Source: Streptomyces sp. NBC_00708 (GTDB lineage: Bacteria > Actinomycetota > Actinomycetes > Streptomycetales > Streptomycetaceae). From it: a DNA stretch of 64,000 bases. The stretch is taken from contig CP108997.1 in NCBI GenBank assembly GCA_036226585.1, positions 3,224,001 through 3,288,000 on the forward strand, written 5' to 3'. Positions 17,741-27,012 of this stretch are shown piece by piece. The position numbers and the translations under genes are program-made. Below the pieces are notes generated by a model. That model was not told the DNA's origin and did no database searches. It worked only from the letters and a program-made list of their open reading frames with translations. Every line of letters starts with the position of its first letter. The stretch's first letter is position 1.

Positions 17741-17781
17741 GCGCGAGGGCCGGGGCTCGACCACCGCCCCGGCCCTCGCGC
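17741..17781 (-). terminator. purA terminator
   Basis: Perfect 16-base arms (GCGCGAGGGCCGGGGC and complement) surround a 9-base loop, starting 12 bases past the purA stop. Confidence 0.85.
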
Positions 17782-17793
17782 GTGCCCGTGTGT

Positions 17794-19077
17794 CTACAGG
17801 AACGAGTTGATCTCGATGGTCTCGGTACGGCCGGGGCCGACACCGATCGCGGAGATCGGGGCGCCGGACATCTCCTCCAGCGCCTTCACGTACGCCTGCG
17901 CGTTCTTCGGCAGGTCGGCGAACGTCTTCGCCTTGGTGATGTCCTCGGACCAGCCCGGAAGCATCTCGTAGACCGGCTTCGCGTGGTGGAAGTCGGTCTG
18001 GCTGTACGGGAGCTCCTCGACGCGCTTGCCGTCGATCTCGTACGCCACGCACACCGGGATCTGCTCCCAGCCGGTCAGCACGTCCAGCTTGGTGAGGAAG
18101 AAGTCCGTGAGGCCGTTGACCCGGGTCGCGTACCGCGCGATGACCGCGTCGAACCAGCCGCACCGGCGGTCACGACCGGTGGTGACACCGCGCTCGCCGC
18201 CGATCCGGCGCAGCGCCTCGCCGTCCTCGTCGAGCAGCTCCGTCGGGAACGGACCGGCGCCGACGCGGGTGGTGTACGCCTTGAGGATGCCGATGACCCG
18301 GCTGATCTTGGTCGGGCCCACGCCGGAACCGGTGCAGGCACCGCCCGCGGTCGGGTTCGACGAGGTGACGAACGGGTACGTGCCGTGATCGACGTCGAGC
18401 AGCGTGCCCTGACCGCCCTCGAACAGGACGACCTTGCCCGCGTCGATGGCGTTGTTCAGGATGAGCGTCGTGTCGGCGACGTAGGGCTTGATCTGCTCCG
18501 CGTACTGGAGCATGTCCTCGACGACCTTGCCGGCCTCGATCGCGCGCCGGTTGAAGACCTTGGCCAGAAGCTGGTTCTTCTGCTCCAGGGCCGCCTCGAC
18601 CTTCTGCTCCAGGATCGACTCGTCGTAGAGGTCCTGGACGCGGATGCCGACACGGTTGATCTTGTCGGCGTACGTCGGCCCGATACCCCGGCCGGTGGTG
18701 CCGATCTTGCGCTTGCCGAGGAACCGTTCCGTCACCTTGTCGACGGTGACGTTGTACGGGGTGATCAAATGAGCGTTGCCGCTGATCAGCAGCTTCGACG
18801 TGTCCACGCCGCGGTCGTTGAGCCCACTCAGCTCGGAGAGCAGGACCGCCGGGTCGACGACGACACCATTGCCGATGACCGGGGTACATCCCGGTGACAG
18901 GATGCCGGAGGGGAGGAGATGCAGTGCGTACTTCTGGTCGCCGACGACCACCGTGTGGCCGGCGTTGTTGCCACCCTGGTAGCGCACCACATAGTCCACG
19001 GATCCACCGAGGAGGTCGGTGGCCTTTCCCTTGCCCTCGTCACCCCACTGAGCACCGAGCAGCACAAGTGCGGGCAC
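17794..19077 (-). CDS. purA: Adenylosuccinate synthetase
   Basis: It condenses IMP and aspartate with GTP to adenylosuccinate, the first step from IMP to AMP. The 427-residue length is standard. The GTP loop [11 protein letters not shown] lies at residues 8-18 with the catalytic Asp13. [19 protein letters not shown] and the C-terminal [10 protein letters not shown] follow as expected. A GTG start is preceded by AAGGGG. Single gene, divergent from the diacylglycerol-kinase-like gene, with its own terminator. Confidence 0.97.
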   Translation of the reverse strand: MPALVLLGAQWGDEGKGKATDLLGGSVDYVVRYQGGNNAGHTVVVGDQKYALHLLPSGILSPGCTPVIGNGVVVDPAVLLSELSGLNDRGVDTSKLLISGNAHLITPYNVTVDKVTERFLGKRKIGTTGRGIGPTYADKINRVGIRVQDLYDESILEQKVEAALEQKNQLLAKVFNRRAIEAGKVVEDMLQYAEQIKPYVADTTLILNNAIDAGKVVLFEGGQGTLLDVDHGTYPFVTSSNPTAGGACTGSGVGPTKISRVIGILKAYTTRVGAGPFPTELLDEDGEALRRIGGERGVTTGRDRRCGWFDAVIARYATRVNGLTDFFLTKLDVLTGWEQIPVCVAYEIDGKRVEELPYSQTDFHHAKPVYEMLPGWSEDITKAKTFADLPKNAQAYVKALEEMSGAPISAIGVGPGRTETIEINSFL

Positions 19078-19201
19078 AGGCGTACACCCCTTCCGGGCGG
19101 GGCATGTCCAAGGTCAGGGGGCGTAGGAAAACGCCGTACATGCCGTACGTCGTTGTACGGCACAGTCCGAACCGTCGAACCGGGTGCCCCGGAATAGACG
19201 A

Positions 19202-19229
19202 AGCCCCTGGCGCAATAGCGCAAGGGGCT
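19202..19229. other. Hairpin in the purA / kinase-like divergent promoter region
   Basis: AGCCCCTGGCGC (19202-19213) pairs with GCGCAAGGGGCT (19218-19229) over 12 positions with one G-A mismatch and a 4-base AATA loop. It lies 22 bases before the AGGAAGG ribosome site of the rightward gene. It could be a leader hairpin or a dyad operator; no T-run supports a terminator. Confidence 0.5.
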
Positions 19230-19263
19230 CTTGCACCAAGATGCTACCCGAGGAAGGACCGAG

Positions 19264-20115
19264 GTGTCGGCTGCCCAGCCCCCCGGTAACGGTGCGCCCC
19301 ATCTGCTGGTGGTGATCGATCCGGTCGCCCGCCGGACGGACGGCGAGTCCGTCCGCATCGCGAAGGACGTGCTGAGCGCGGGCTCGCACGCCAAGATCTG
19401 CCTCCCGGACAGCCCCGGGGAATTCGCCCGTGCCCTGGCGCGCCGGGGCGGCCGGCGCCCCGTGGTGATCGGCGACGACCGGGCACTGCGGCGCGCGGTG
19501 TCCTTGCTGCACCGGGAACGGGAGCCCGCCATGAGCGCGCTCTCGCTGGTCCCGGTCGGCGCGTCGGACACCCTGGAACTCGCGCATTCCCTCGGCGTGC
19601 CGAACGGCGCCGTGGCGGCGGCGCGCACGGCGCTGGACGGTGCGGTGCGCCGGCTGGACCTGCTCGTCGACGACAGCGACGGCGTGGTCCTGGGCGCGCT
19701 GCGCATCCCCGCGCTGAACGGCGCCCCGGGTACGGGGGCCGACCGCTCGGGCATGACGACCGTCTGGGACACCTGCCGCTCCCTGGTCCGCACCCTGGTG
19801 CGCCCCGCGCCTCCGGAGCCGCCCAGCGGGCCCGCGACGCACCGGCTGCGCGTGGAGGCCGACGGCGTGGTGCTGAACGATCTGGACCGCCCGGTCGCCT
19901 CGGTGACGGTGACCTCGGGGTGCGGTGACGACGGCGTGGCGGCCGTGACGATCGACGCGCCGGACACCGCGCCTGTCACCACGGAGGCCAAGGCCGTCAC
20001 GGTCTCGGGGGCGGACTTCCGCTACCGGGCGGACATACAGGTCGCGGGGCCGGTGCGGACCCGGACATGGACCGTACGGGCGGGGGCCTGGGGGCTGATG
20101 CTTCCGGCACGCTAG
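19264..20115 (+). CDS. Diacylglycerol-kinase-like protein lacking the GGDGT motif
   Basis: This is a 283-residue soluble protein from a GTG with AGGAAGG 6 bases upstream. The fold order resembles bacterial diacylglycerol/sphingosine kinases: an N-terminal Rossmann-like part with HLLVVIDPVARRTDG, a central PVGASDTLELAHSLG where lipid kinases have a P-x-GTxND-type loop, and a beta-rich C-terminal half. Where catalytically active members have GGDGT, this protein has VVIGDDRALRRAV. The ATP-binding glycines are therefore missing, and it may be a non-catalytic relative. Annotation as an active kinase should be doubted. Confidence 0.72.
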   Translation: MSAAQPPGNGAPHLLVVIDPVARRTDGESVRIAKDVLSAGSHAKICLPDSPGEFARALARRGGRRPVVIGDDRALRRAVSLLHREREPAMSALSLVPVGASDTLELAHSLGVPNGAVAAARTALDGAVRRLDLLVDDSDGVVLGALRIPALNGAPGTGADRSGMTTVWDTCRSLVRTLVRPAPPEPPSGPATHRLRVEADGVVLNDLDRPVASVTVTSGCGDDGVAAVTIDAPDTAPVTTEAKAVTVSGADFRYRADIQVAGPVRTRTWTVRAGAWGLMLPAR

Positions 20116-20125
20116 CGGGGCGGCG

Positions 20126-20160
20126 GGCAGGTCCGGCAGGTCCGGCAGGTCCGGCAGGTT
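20126..20160. repeat. Short tandem GGCAGGTCC repeats
   Basis: Four near-perfect 9-base units (GGCAGGTCC) lie between the stop codons of convergent genes. They are a plausible slippage-generated microsatellite. No function is evident. Confidence 0.7.
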
Positions 20161-20169
20161 GTCCGGTCC

Positions 20170-20724
20170 TCAGGCGCCGGACTCCGGACCGCCCGTCGGC
20201 AGGTCGAGGGTCTTGCGGTGCTCCTCCCAGCGGCCCATCAGCCCCTCCAGCTCCGTCTGGAGGAACTCGAAGAACGCGGCCGTCTCCGCGATCCGGGCCC
20301 CGGCCGGGGTGTGTTCGCCGAGGGTGCGCGCGCCCTCCTTGAGGGTGCGCTCCCAGCGGGTCAGCACCTGGTCGCGGCTGGCGAAGGTGGTGTACCAGAT
20401 CTCGTTGTGCAGGCGGTAGCGGTCGCGGCGCGAGCCCGGTTCGCGTTCGCGGCCGACCATGCTGACCTGCGTGAGGTAGTTGATCGCGCCGGACACGGCG
20501 GCGGGGCTGATCTGCAGGGCCAGGGCGAGCTCCGCCGAGGTCATCGAGGCGTCGTCGTCCGCGAGCAGCGCCGCGAAGACGCGGGACGCCATGCGCTGCA
20601 TCCCCGCCTCGGTCATCTCGGACGCGAACCGCTCGACGAAACGGGCGACCGCCTCCGCGTCCCGGCCCCCGTGAGTCTGGACCGCGCCGCTCGGTGCGCT
20701 CTCCTGCGCGGATTCGCCGCTCAT
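20170..20724 (-). CDS. GbsR/MarR-type transcriptional regulator
   Basis: A 184-residue regulator. After about 25 disordered residues, a winged-helix domain (about 27-115) includes EMTEAGMQRMASRVFAALL, the recognition helix ALQISPAAVSGAINYL and the wing REREPGSRRDRYRL. The C-terminal helices (about 120-175) form the dimer or effector part. ATG 20724 was chosen because GAGGAG precedes it and the frame before it is antisense to the ABC gene. It is divergent from an ABC exporter operon with a palindrome between, so it is probably that operon's local repressor. Confidence 0.88.
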   Translation of the reverse strand: MSGESAQESAPSGAVQTHGGRDAEAVARFVERFASEMTEAGMQRMASRVFAALLADDDASMTSAELALALQISPAAVSGAINYLTQVSMVGREREPGSRRDRYRLHNEIWYTTFASRDQVLTRWERTLKEGARTLGEHTPAGARIAETAAFFEFLQTELEGLMGRWEEHRKTLDLPTGGPESGA

Positions 20725-20787
20725 CCCGCTCCTCTTCCCCGGTTCGCCACTGCCTGTCACTCCTTCGAGTTTATACGGTTCCTTAAC

Positions 20788-20803
20788 TTCACAAAGTTGT
20801 GAA
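20788..20803. promoter_or_regulatory. Perfect palindrome, probable operator of the GbsR/MarR regulator
   Basis: TTCACAA-AG-TTGTGAA sits in an AT-rich patch of the 99-base divergent region, 20 bases before the ABC gene ATG. Its position between regulator and target, and its symmetry, fit an autoregulatory operator. Confidence 0.7.
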
Positions 20804-20823
20804 AGTAGCGTACGTTCAAAATC

Positions 20824-21738
20824 ATGACGAAGGCAATCACCGTGGCCGGACTGTGCAAGTCGTTCGGCCGGACGCGGGCGCTGGACGGTCTCGACCTGGC
20901 CGTCGAGACCGGTGAGGTCCATGGCTTCCTCGGGCCGAACGGGTCGGGAAAGTCCACCACCATCCGGGTTCTGCTGGGGCTGCTGAGAGCGGACTCGGGC
21001 GCTGCTCAGCTGCTCGGCCGGGACCCCTGGCACGACGCGGTCGAGCTGCACCGGCGCGTGGCGTACGTCCCCGGGGACGTCACGCTGTGGCGCAACCTCT
21101 CCGGCGGCGAGGTGATCGACCTGTACGGCCGACTGCGCGGCGGACTCGACGAGGCCCGGCGCGCGGATCTCGTCGACCGCTTCGAGCTCGACCCGACGAA
21201 GAAGGGCCGGACCTACTCCAAGGGAAACCGGCAGAAGGTGGCGCTGGTCGCCGCCTTCGCCTCGGACGTCGATCTGCTGATCCTGGACGAGCCGACCAGC
21301 GGGCTCGATCCGCTGATGGAGGAGGTCTTCCAGAGCTGCGTGGCCGAGGAGCGCGAGCGCGGGCGGACGGTCCTGCTCTCCAGCCACATCCTGAGCGAGG
21401 TCGAATCGCTCTGCGACCGGATCAGCATCATCCGGCAGGGCCGGACGGTGGAGACCGGATCGCTGGCGGACATGCGCCATCTGACGCGGACGAACATCAG
21501 CGCCGAGCTGATGCGTGATCCGGACGGTCTGACGCAGCTCCCGGGGGTCCATGACCTCGGCATACAGGGACGGCGGGTCTCGCTCCAGGTCGACACGAAC
21601 CAGCTGGACGCCGTCCTCAAGTCCCTGTCCGCATCCGGTGTCCGCACGCTGACGAGCACCCCGCCCACGCTGGAGGAGCTGTTCCTCCGCCACTACACGC
21701 CGGACGCCGGGCAGTCGTCGGAGGTGGTGGCGCGATGA
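20824..21738 (+). CDS. ABC transporter ATP-binding protein
   Basis: This is a 304-residue nucleotide-binding subunit of a drug- or lipid-type exporter. Walker A is GPNGSGKST (residues 38-46). The signature-like stretch is [16 protein letters not shown] and Walker B is [13 protein letters not shown]. The switch His lies in [11 protein letters not shown]. The C-terminal 80 residues resemble the DUF4162-type tail of ABC-2 exporter ATPases. It overlaps the permease gene by ATGA and is probably repressed by the divergent GbsR/MarR protein. Confidence 0.95.
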   Translation: MTKAITVAGLCKSFGRTRALDGLDLAVETGEVHGFLGPNGSGKSTTIRVLLGLLRADSGAAQLLGRDPWHDAVELHRRVAYVPGDVTLWRNLSGGEVIDLYGRLRGGLDEARRADLVDRFELDPTKKGRTYSKGNRQKVALVAAFASDVDLLILDEPTSGLDPLMEEVFQSCVAEERERGRTVLLSSHILSEVESLCDRISIIRQGRTVETGSLADMRHLTRTNISAELMRDPDGLTQLPGVHDLGIQGRRVSLQVDTNQLDAVLKSLSASGVRTLTSTPPTLEELFLRHYTPDAGQSSEVVAR

Positions 21739-23360
21739 CCGCCGTGCCTTTGACCGCGACGGCCGGTGCGCGACGCCGGTCCGGCACCGGGCAGCTGGCG
21801 GGGACCTGGGCCCTGCTGCGGCTCGCGCTGAGGCGCGACCGGATCGTCATCCCTGTCTGGGTGCTCGTGCTCGGCGGTTCGTTCTCCTCCGTCGGTTCAT
21901 CCCTCTCCTCGCTCTACGAAACCCCCGCCCAGCGGGCCGAGCTCGCCGCGTCGATGAACGGCAACAGCTCGGTACGGGCCATGTACGGGCCGGTGTTCGA
22001 CGACTCCGTGGGCGGACTCGTCAGCTGGCGCATGCTGGCCTTCGGGGCCGCTCTGGCCGCCGTAATGAGCCTGGTCGTCGTCGTGCGGCACACGCGCGAG
22101 GAGGAGGAGACGGGCCGTCAGGAGATGCTCTCCGCAGCCATGGTGGGGCGCAGGGCGCCGCTCACCGCCGCGCTGCTCGCGGCCTTGATCGCCCAAGCTG
22201 CCCTGGCCCTGGTGATCGTCGCCGGAATGGCCGGCTCGGGTGCCGGAGGCGCGGGGGCGGTGGCACTCGCGTCGGCCGTCGCCGGGGTGGGCGTGCTGTT
22301 CGCCTGTACCGCCGCGATCGCCGCACAGTTCACCGAGAGCGCACGCCTCGCGAAGGGGCTCACGGCGGCAGTGGCCGGCGCGGCCTTCGTCCTGAAGGCG
22401 GCGGGCGACTCGGCGGCGGACGACGGCTCCTCCGTCCTCACCTGGCTCTCCCCGCTCGGCTGGGCGGAGAACGTCCGGCCGTACGCGGGCGAGCGGTGGT
22501 GGGTGCTCCTCATGATCGGCGGCGCGGTGGCCGTGCAGTGCGTCGTGGCGTACGCGCTGGCCGGGCGCCGGGATGTGGGGATGAGCTTTCTGGCAGCGCG
22601 GCCGGGGCCGGCCCGGGGGCGGATGGCCACCGCCTCGGATCTTGCGATACGCCTTCAGCGCGGTTCGCTCCTGGGGTGGGCGGTGTCCTTCGCGGTCGTC
22701 GGCTTCGTGTTCGGCGGACTGGCCGGCGGAGCGGCGGACCTGGTCGGGGACAACGAGAAGGCCAGGGAGATCTTCGAGCGGATGGGCGGGCAGTCCGGCC
22801 TCACGGACGCGTTCCTCGCCTCGATGGTCTCCGTCCTCGGCACGGTCGCGGCGCTGTACATCGCCGCATCGGTGCTCCGGCTGCACGGTGAGGAGACCGC
22901 GGGGCGCGCCGAGCCTGTGCTCGCCGGAGGGACCGGCCGGCTCGGCTGGGCAGCCGGTCATCTGCTCATCGCCTTCGGCGGCGCGGCCCTGATCATGGCG
23001 GTCGGCGGTCTCGGCCTCGCGGCCGGGTACGGACACGCGCTTCCGGCCGTGCTCGGTGCCGCCCTGGTGCAACTGCCCGCCATCTGGCTGCTCGGCGGGG
23101 TCACGGCCCTGCTGTACGGGGCGATACCGAAGGCGGCCCCCGCGAGCTGGGGCCTGGTGGGCCTCTGCCTGGCACTCGGCTGGATCGGGCCCGCCCTGGA
23201 CCTGCCGCAGCCGGTGATGGACGCGTCGCCGTTCACCCACCTTCCGAAGCTCCCCGGGGCGGAGATGGAGTGGGGGCCGGTACTGCTCCTGACCGCACTG
23301 TCGGCGGTGCTGGTGGCCGCCGCTCTGGCGGCATTGCGCCGCCGCGACCTGCTGACATGA
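21735..23360 (+). CDS. ABC-2 type exporter permease
   Basis: The membrane subunit for the preceding ATPase: 541 residues with about 12 membrane helices in two similar halves, as in the large fused permeases annotated as polyketide-antibiotic exporters in Streptomyces. A conserved cytoplasmic motif, [17 protein letters not shown], lies after helix 2. It is a single-chain 12-helix form, so one permease with two ATPases would make the transporter. Start overlaps the ATPase stop by 4 bases. The substrate is unknown. Confidence 0.92.
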   Translation: MTAVPLTATAGARRRSGTGQLAGTWALLRLALRRDRIVIPVWVLVLGGSFSSVGSSLSSLYETPAQRAELAASMNGNSSVRAMYGPVFDDSVGGLVSWRMLAFGAALAAVMSLVVVVRHTREEEETGRQEMLSAAMVGRRAPLTAALLAALIAQAALALVIVAGMAGSGAGGAGAVALASAVAGVGVLFACTAAIAAQFTESARLAKGLTAAVAGAAFVLKAAGDSAADDGSSVLTWLSPLGWAENVRPYAGERWWVLLMIGGAVAVQCVVAYALAGRRDVGMSFLAARPGPARGRMATASDLAIRLQRGSLLGWAVSFAVVGFVFGGLAGGAADLVGDNEKAREIFERMGGQSGLTDAFLASMVSVLGTVAALYIAASVLRLHGEETAGRAEPVLAGGTGRLGWAAGHLLIAFGGAALIMAVGGLGLAAGYGHALPAVLGAALVQLPAIWLLGGVTALLYGAIPKAAPASWGLVGLCLALGWIGPALDLPQPVMDASPFTHLPKLPGAEMEWGPVLLLTALSAVLVAAALAALRRRDLLT

Positions 23361-23487
23361 GGCGGCTCGCGACCTGCTGACCTGGCGGCTGGGGGGCGGC
23401 GGTCCGGGGCTGGAGACCGGCGGGGCGTGAGGCGGGGGGCTGGAGGCCGGGGGGCGGGCGGATGCCGGGGTTCGCCCGCCCCCGGGC

Positions 23488-24711
23488 TCATACCTCGACC
23501 CGCAGCTCCTTCAGGCCCCTGATGACGTAGCCCGGGTTCCACTCGGGTTCCGCGGCCAGGCGCAGGCCGGGGGCCTTGCGGAGCAGCTCGCCGAAGGAAG
23601 CCGCCAGCTCGACACGGGCCAGCGGCGCGCCCAGACAGAAGTGGATTCCGGCACCGAAGGTGATGTGCGGGTTCTCCCGCCGGGCGAGGTCCAGGGTGTC
23701 CGGGGCCGCGAAGCGTGCCGGGTCGCGGTTGGCGGAGCCGAAGAGCAGGGCGACCTCGGAGCCCCGCGGAATGACCGTGCCGTCGATCTCGATGTCGTCC
23801 AGGACCCAGCGCTCGAACATCTGGAGGGGGGTGTCGTACCGCATCAGTTCTTCCAGCGCCGTGGGCAGCAGTCCGTGGTCGGCGCGCAGGGCGGCCAGCT
23901 GCCCGGGGTGGCGCAGCAGCGTCCACCAGCCGTTGACCGTGGTGTTGACGGTCGCCTCGTGCCCGGCGTTCAGAAGGAGGACGCAGGTGGAGACCATCTC
24001 CTGCTCGGTCAGCCGCTCGCCCTCGTCGTGGGCGGCGACGAGGGCCGAGATGAGGTCGGGCCCCGGGGTCGCGCGCCGCTCGGCGATCAGCTCGCGCAGA
24101 TACGCGGAGAATTCGAGGGAGGCACGGACGGCGGCGCGGGCGGTCTCCTCGGACGGATTGAGCTCGAACATCCCGCAGATCGCCGCGGACCAGGGCCGGA
24201 GCGGGGCGCGGTCGGACTCGGGGATGCCGAGCATCTCGGCGATCACCGCCACGGGCAGCGGCTCGGCGACGGCCGAGAGCAGGTCGCCTCCGCCCTGCTC
24301 GACGAAGTCGTCGACGAGTCCGGCGGCCAGCCGCTGGACGGTGGGGACGAGTTGTTCGACGGTGCGCGGGGTGAACGCCTTGGACACCAGCCGGCGGATG
24401 CGGGTGTGGTCCGGCGGTTCGAGGTCCAGCAGCCCCTGCCCGTTGAGCGTCTCGAACGGCTCGTGCTCGGGAGGCGGCGGTGTCCGGCCGAACTCCTCGT
24501 GCGTGAACCGGTGCAGGTATGTGCGCCCCAGCCGCCGGTCACGCAGCAGGGCCGACACGTCGGCGTAGTGCGGGACGAGCCACTGGTCGGTGGCCTCGAA
24601 GTAGTGCGCCCGGCCGGTGGCCCGCAGCCCCGAGTAGGCGGGGTACGGGTCGGCGACGAACGCCGCCGACCAGGGGTCGAACGGGGCGGCGGGGATGCTG
24701 GGCTGTTCCAT
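23488..24711 (-). CDS. Cytochrome P450, CYP107-like
   Basis: A 407-residue soluble class I monooxygenase. Key features are the I-helix oxygen-binding motif AGHEAT (249-254), the K-helix ExxR (288-291) and the heme loop FGAGIHFCLG with the axial thiolate Cys359. The PPDHTRIRRLVSKAF C-helix region is typical of the CYP107 group. No ferredoxin or ferredoxin reductase adjoins it and it has no biosynthetic neighbours, so the substrate is unknown and it must use a redox partner from elsewhere. Confidence 0.95.
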   Translation of the reverse strand: MEQPSIPAAPFDPWSAAFVADPYPAYSGLRATGRAHYFEATDQWLVPHYADVSALLRDRRLGRTYLHRFTHEEFGRTPPPPEHEPFETLNGQGLLDLEPPDHTRIRRLVSKAFTPRTVEQLVPTVQRLAAGLVDDFVEQGGGDLLSAVAEPLPVAVIAEMLGIPESDRAPLRPWSAAICGMFELNPSEETARAAVRASLEFSAYLRELIAERRATPGPDLISALVAAHDEGERLTEQEMVSTCVLLLNAGHEATVNTTVNGWWTLLRHPGQLAALRADHGLLPTALEELMRYDTPLQMFERWVLDDIEIDGTVIPRGSEVALLFGSANRDPARFAAPDTLDLARRENPHITFGAGIHFCLGAPLARVELAASFGELLRKAPGLRLAAEPEWNPGYVIRGLKELRVEV

Positions 24712-24816
24712 GGCCCGACGCTAACCGGCCACCCCCGACCGGGCCAGCCCTGCCGGGACCACGCGCACCGGGCGGGCCGGCCGCGCCGCCGCCACGCATC
24801 GCACCCGGCGGCCTGC

Positions 24817-25494
24817 TCAGGAAGGGGTGACCAGCCGGGCCTCGTAAGCGAAGACGGCGGCCTGGGTGCGGTCGCGGAGGCCCAGTTTGACCAGGATGCG
24901 GCTCACATGGGTCTTGATCGTCGACTCGGCGACGACCAGGTGACCGGCGATCTCCGCGTTCGACAGGCCCTGCGCGATGAGCACGAGCACCTCCGTCTCG
25001 CGTTCGGTGAGGTCGCCGACCCGGGCCAGCGCCGGGGGACGCGGGGCCGACGCGAGTTTGGAGAACTCGGTGATCAGGCGCCGGGTGACCGTGGGTGCCA
25101 GCAGTGCCTCGCCGGAGGCGACCACGCGTACACCGTCGGCGAGCTGGCGGGCCGAGGCGTCCTTGAGGAGGAAGCCGGAGGCACCCGCGCGCAGGGCCTG
25201 GTAGACGTACTCGTCGAGGTCGAAGGTGGTGAGGACCAGGACCTTCGCGTCCGCGTCGGCGGCGACGATCTCGCGGGTGGCCTCGATGCCGTTGAGCTCG
25301 GGCATGCGGATGTCCATCAGCACCACGTCGGGGCGGAGGGCGGCGACCTGGGAGACGGCCTCGCGCCCGTTGACCGCCTCGCCGACGACCTCGATGCCCG
25401 GCATGGCGTTGAGCAGGACCGAGAAGCCCTCGCGGACCATCATCTGGTCGTCGACGATCAGGACCCGGATCGGCGCGGCGGGCGGCGTCGTCAT
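24817..25494 (-). CDS. Two-component response regulator, NarL/LuxR type
   Basis: This is a 225-residue response regulator. The receiver domain (8-125) has the acidic pair at 15-16, phospho-acceptor Asp61 in VVLMDIRMP, Thr in LTTF and Lys in LLKDA. The LuxR helix-turn-helix (about 158-220) has LTERETEVLVLIAQGLSNAEI and VAESTIKTHVSRIL. Its ATG overlaps the histidine-kinase TGA by 4 bases, so the two are coupled. Targets are unknown. Confidence 0.96.
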   Translation of the reverse strand: MTTPPAAPIRVLIVDDQMMVREGFSVLLNAMPGIEVVGEAVNGREAVSQVAALRPDVVLMDIRMPELNGIEATREIVAADADAKVLVLTTFDLDEYVYQALRAGASGFLLKDASARQLADGVRVVASGEALLAPTVTRRLITEFSKLASAPRPPALARVGDLTERETEVLVLIAQGLSNAEIAGHLVVAESTIKTHVSRILVKLGLRDRTQAAVFAYEARLVTPS

Positions 25495-26864
25495 CCCTGC
25501 TCCACGGAGGCACCGGACGCGCCGGACGTGCTGGTCGTGCCGGTCGTGCCGGTCGTGCCGGTCGTGCCGGTTGTCCCGGGCTCGCCGGACCCGATCGGCT
25601 GGGCGGGGATGAAGGCCGTGACCTCGTAGCCGCCCTCCGCGGTGGCCTCGGCGGTCATCTCGCCGTTCAGCATCGCGACCCGTTCCCGCATCCCGGTGAT
25701 TCCGTGCCCGGCCCCCGGTGACGGCTTCACCGGACCGGTCGCGGGCCCGTTGACGACGCGCAGGCCGAGCCCGCCCAGGACGTAGCCGATCTCGACCCTC
25801 GCGGGGGCGCCCGGGGCGTGCCGCAGGCTGTTGCTGAGGGCCTCCTGGATGATGCGGTACGCCGACAGTTCGACGCCCTGCGGCAGTTCGCGCACCGCGC
25901 CGGTCACCGCCTTCTCCGTCACGAGGCCCGCCTCCCCGACGTTGGCGAGCAGCCGGTCGAGGTCGGCGAGGGTGGGCTGCGGTGCGTCCGGGGCCTCGTA
26001 GTCGTCGGCCCGGACGACGCCGAGCACCCGGCGCAGTTCGGTGAGCGCGGCCACGGCGTTCTCCCGGATCGTGACGAAGGCCTGCTCCAGCTCCGGCGGC
26101 GGGTTCTCCACCCGGTACGGGGCGGCCTCGGCCTGAATGGCGACGACGGACATGTGGTGGGCGACCACGTCGTGCAGTTCGCGGGCGATGGTGGTGCGCT
26201 CCTCCAGCAGCGTGCGCCGGTCGCGTTCGACAGCGGTCACGGTGCGCTGCACGGTGACCTCGCGCTGCGCCTCCCGCCGGACCTGGACCAGGCTCACCAC
26301 GAGCAGCGCGAACGCCGAGGCCACCGCCATGGCCGCGGTGCTCGCCCCGCCGTCCCCGCCGGTGACGACGCTCTCGACGACGAGCCCCAGCAGCAGCGTG
26401 AGCGCCCACATCCAGGCGGCGGTGCGCGGCCGGGTCCTGGCCGCGACGACGAACAGCACCACCAGGTGGGAGAAGAAGGTGGTCGCCCCCCACGGCCCTT
26501 CGCCGCCCACGACCGCGCTCACCGGCATCAGCGCCATGGCCATCCAGAACGCCCCGACCGGCCTGATCAGCGTCATCGCCACGCAGATGGCGGGCAGCAG
26601 CCCGGACAGCAGGACGCCGGCGTTGCCCGTCTCGGTGAACCCCGCCATGAAGGTGATCAGCGCGGCGCCCAGCACCGCCGCGTGCGGAATCCATGCGGCC
26701 CCCGTCCCGAGGCGCCCCGGCAGCCGCCGGGTCAGTGGCCCGTCGGTGCGCATCGGTGCCATCGGGCGGTAGGCGAACGCGTCCTGGAGGAGGTCGTGCC
26801 GCAGTTCGTCGATCGCACCCGCGGCGAGCCGGAGCTCCGGGCTTCTGGTCTTGGTCTCGGTCAC
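25491..26864 (-). CDS. Sensor histidine kinase, HisKA_3 type
   Basis: The cognate sensor for the adjacent regulator, about 457 residues. The N-terminal half has several membrane helices (about 50-200). The H-box is AREL-HDVVAHHMSVVA, where the His is phosphorylated. The HATPase part has a shortened G box (PGAGHGITGMRERV). A C-terminal tail carries four Gly-Thr-Thr repeats. The GTG at 26864 is my choice, but GGAGG is only one base upstream, so the exact start is uncertain. It is translationally coupled to the response regulator. Confidence 0.9.
   Translation of the reverse strand: MTETKTRSPELRLAAGAIDELRHDLLQDAFAYRPMAPMRTDGPLTRRLPGRLGTGAAWIPHAAVLGAALITFMAGFTETGNAGVLLSGLLPAICVAMTLIRPVGAFWMAMALMPVSAVVGGEGPWGATTFFSHLVVLFVVAARTRPRTAAWMWALTLLLGLVVESVVTGGDGGASTAAMAVASAFALLVVSLVQVRREAQREVTVQRTVTAVERDRRTLLEERTTIARELHDVVAHHMSVVAIQAEAAPYRVENPPPELEQAFVTIRENAVAALTELRRVLGVVRADDYEAPDAPQPTLADLDRLLANVGEAGLVTEKAVTGAVRELPQGVELSAYRIIQEALSNSLRHAPGAPARVEIGYVLGGLGLRVVNGPATGPVKPSPGAGHGITGMRERVAMLNGEMTAEATAEGGYEVTAFIPAQPIGSGEPGTTGTTGTTGTTGTTSTSGASGASVEQG
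25533..25579 (-). repeat. Nine-base tandem repeats in the histidine-kinase C-terminus
   Basis: About five units of GTCGTGCCG (+ strand) encode a run of Gly-Thr-Thr in the kinase tail. Units are nearly identical, which points to recent slippage; repeat number changes would keep the frame. Confidence 0.85.
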
Positions 26865-27012
26865 GCCTCCACGGTAGGCGGGGCGGCGGACCGGGTCGTC
26901 AGCAGTGATACGGATTCCCGGCCGTCCGTCGCAAGTACTACACGCGTACGACGCGGACCCCGCCCGGCCCGCAGCACGGCTGCCGCGCACAGCCGCCCAG
27001 CCATCGCGCGGC

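Noticed and set aside
25533..25579. Nine-base repeats as a CRISPR or operator array
   Set aside because: Contiguous units without spacers inside a coding frame.
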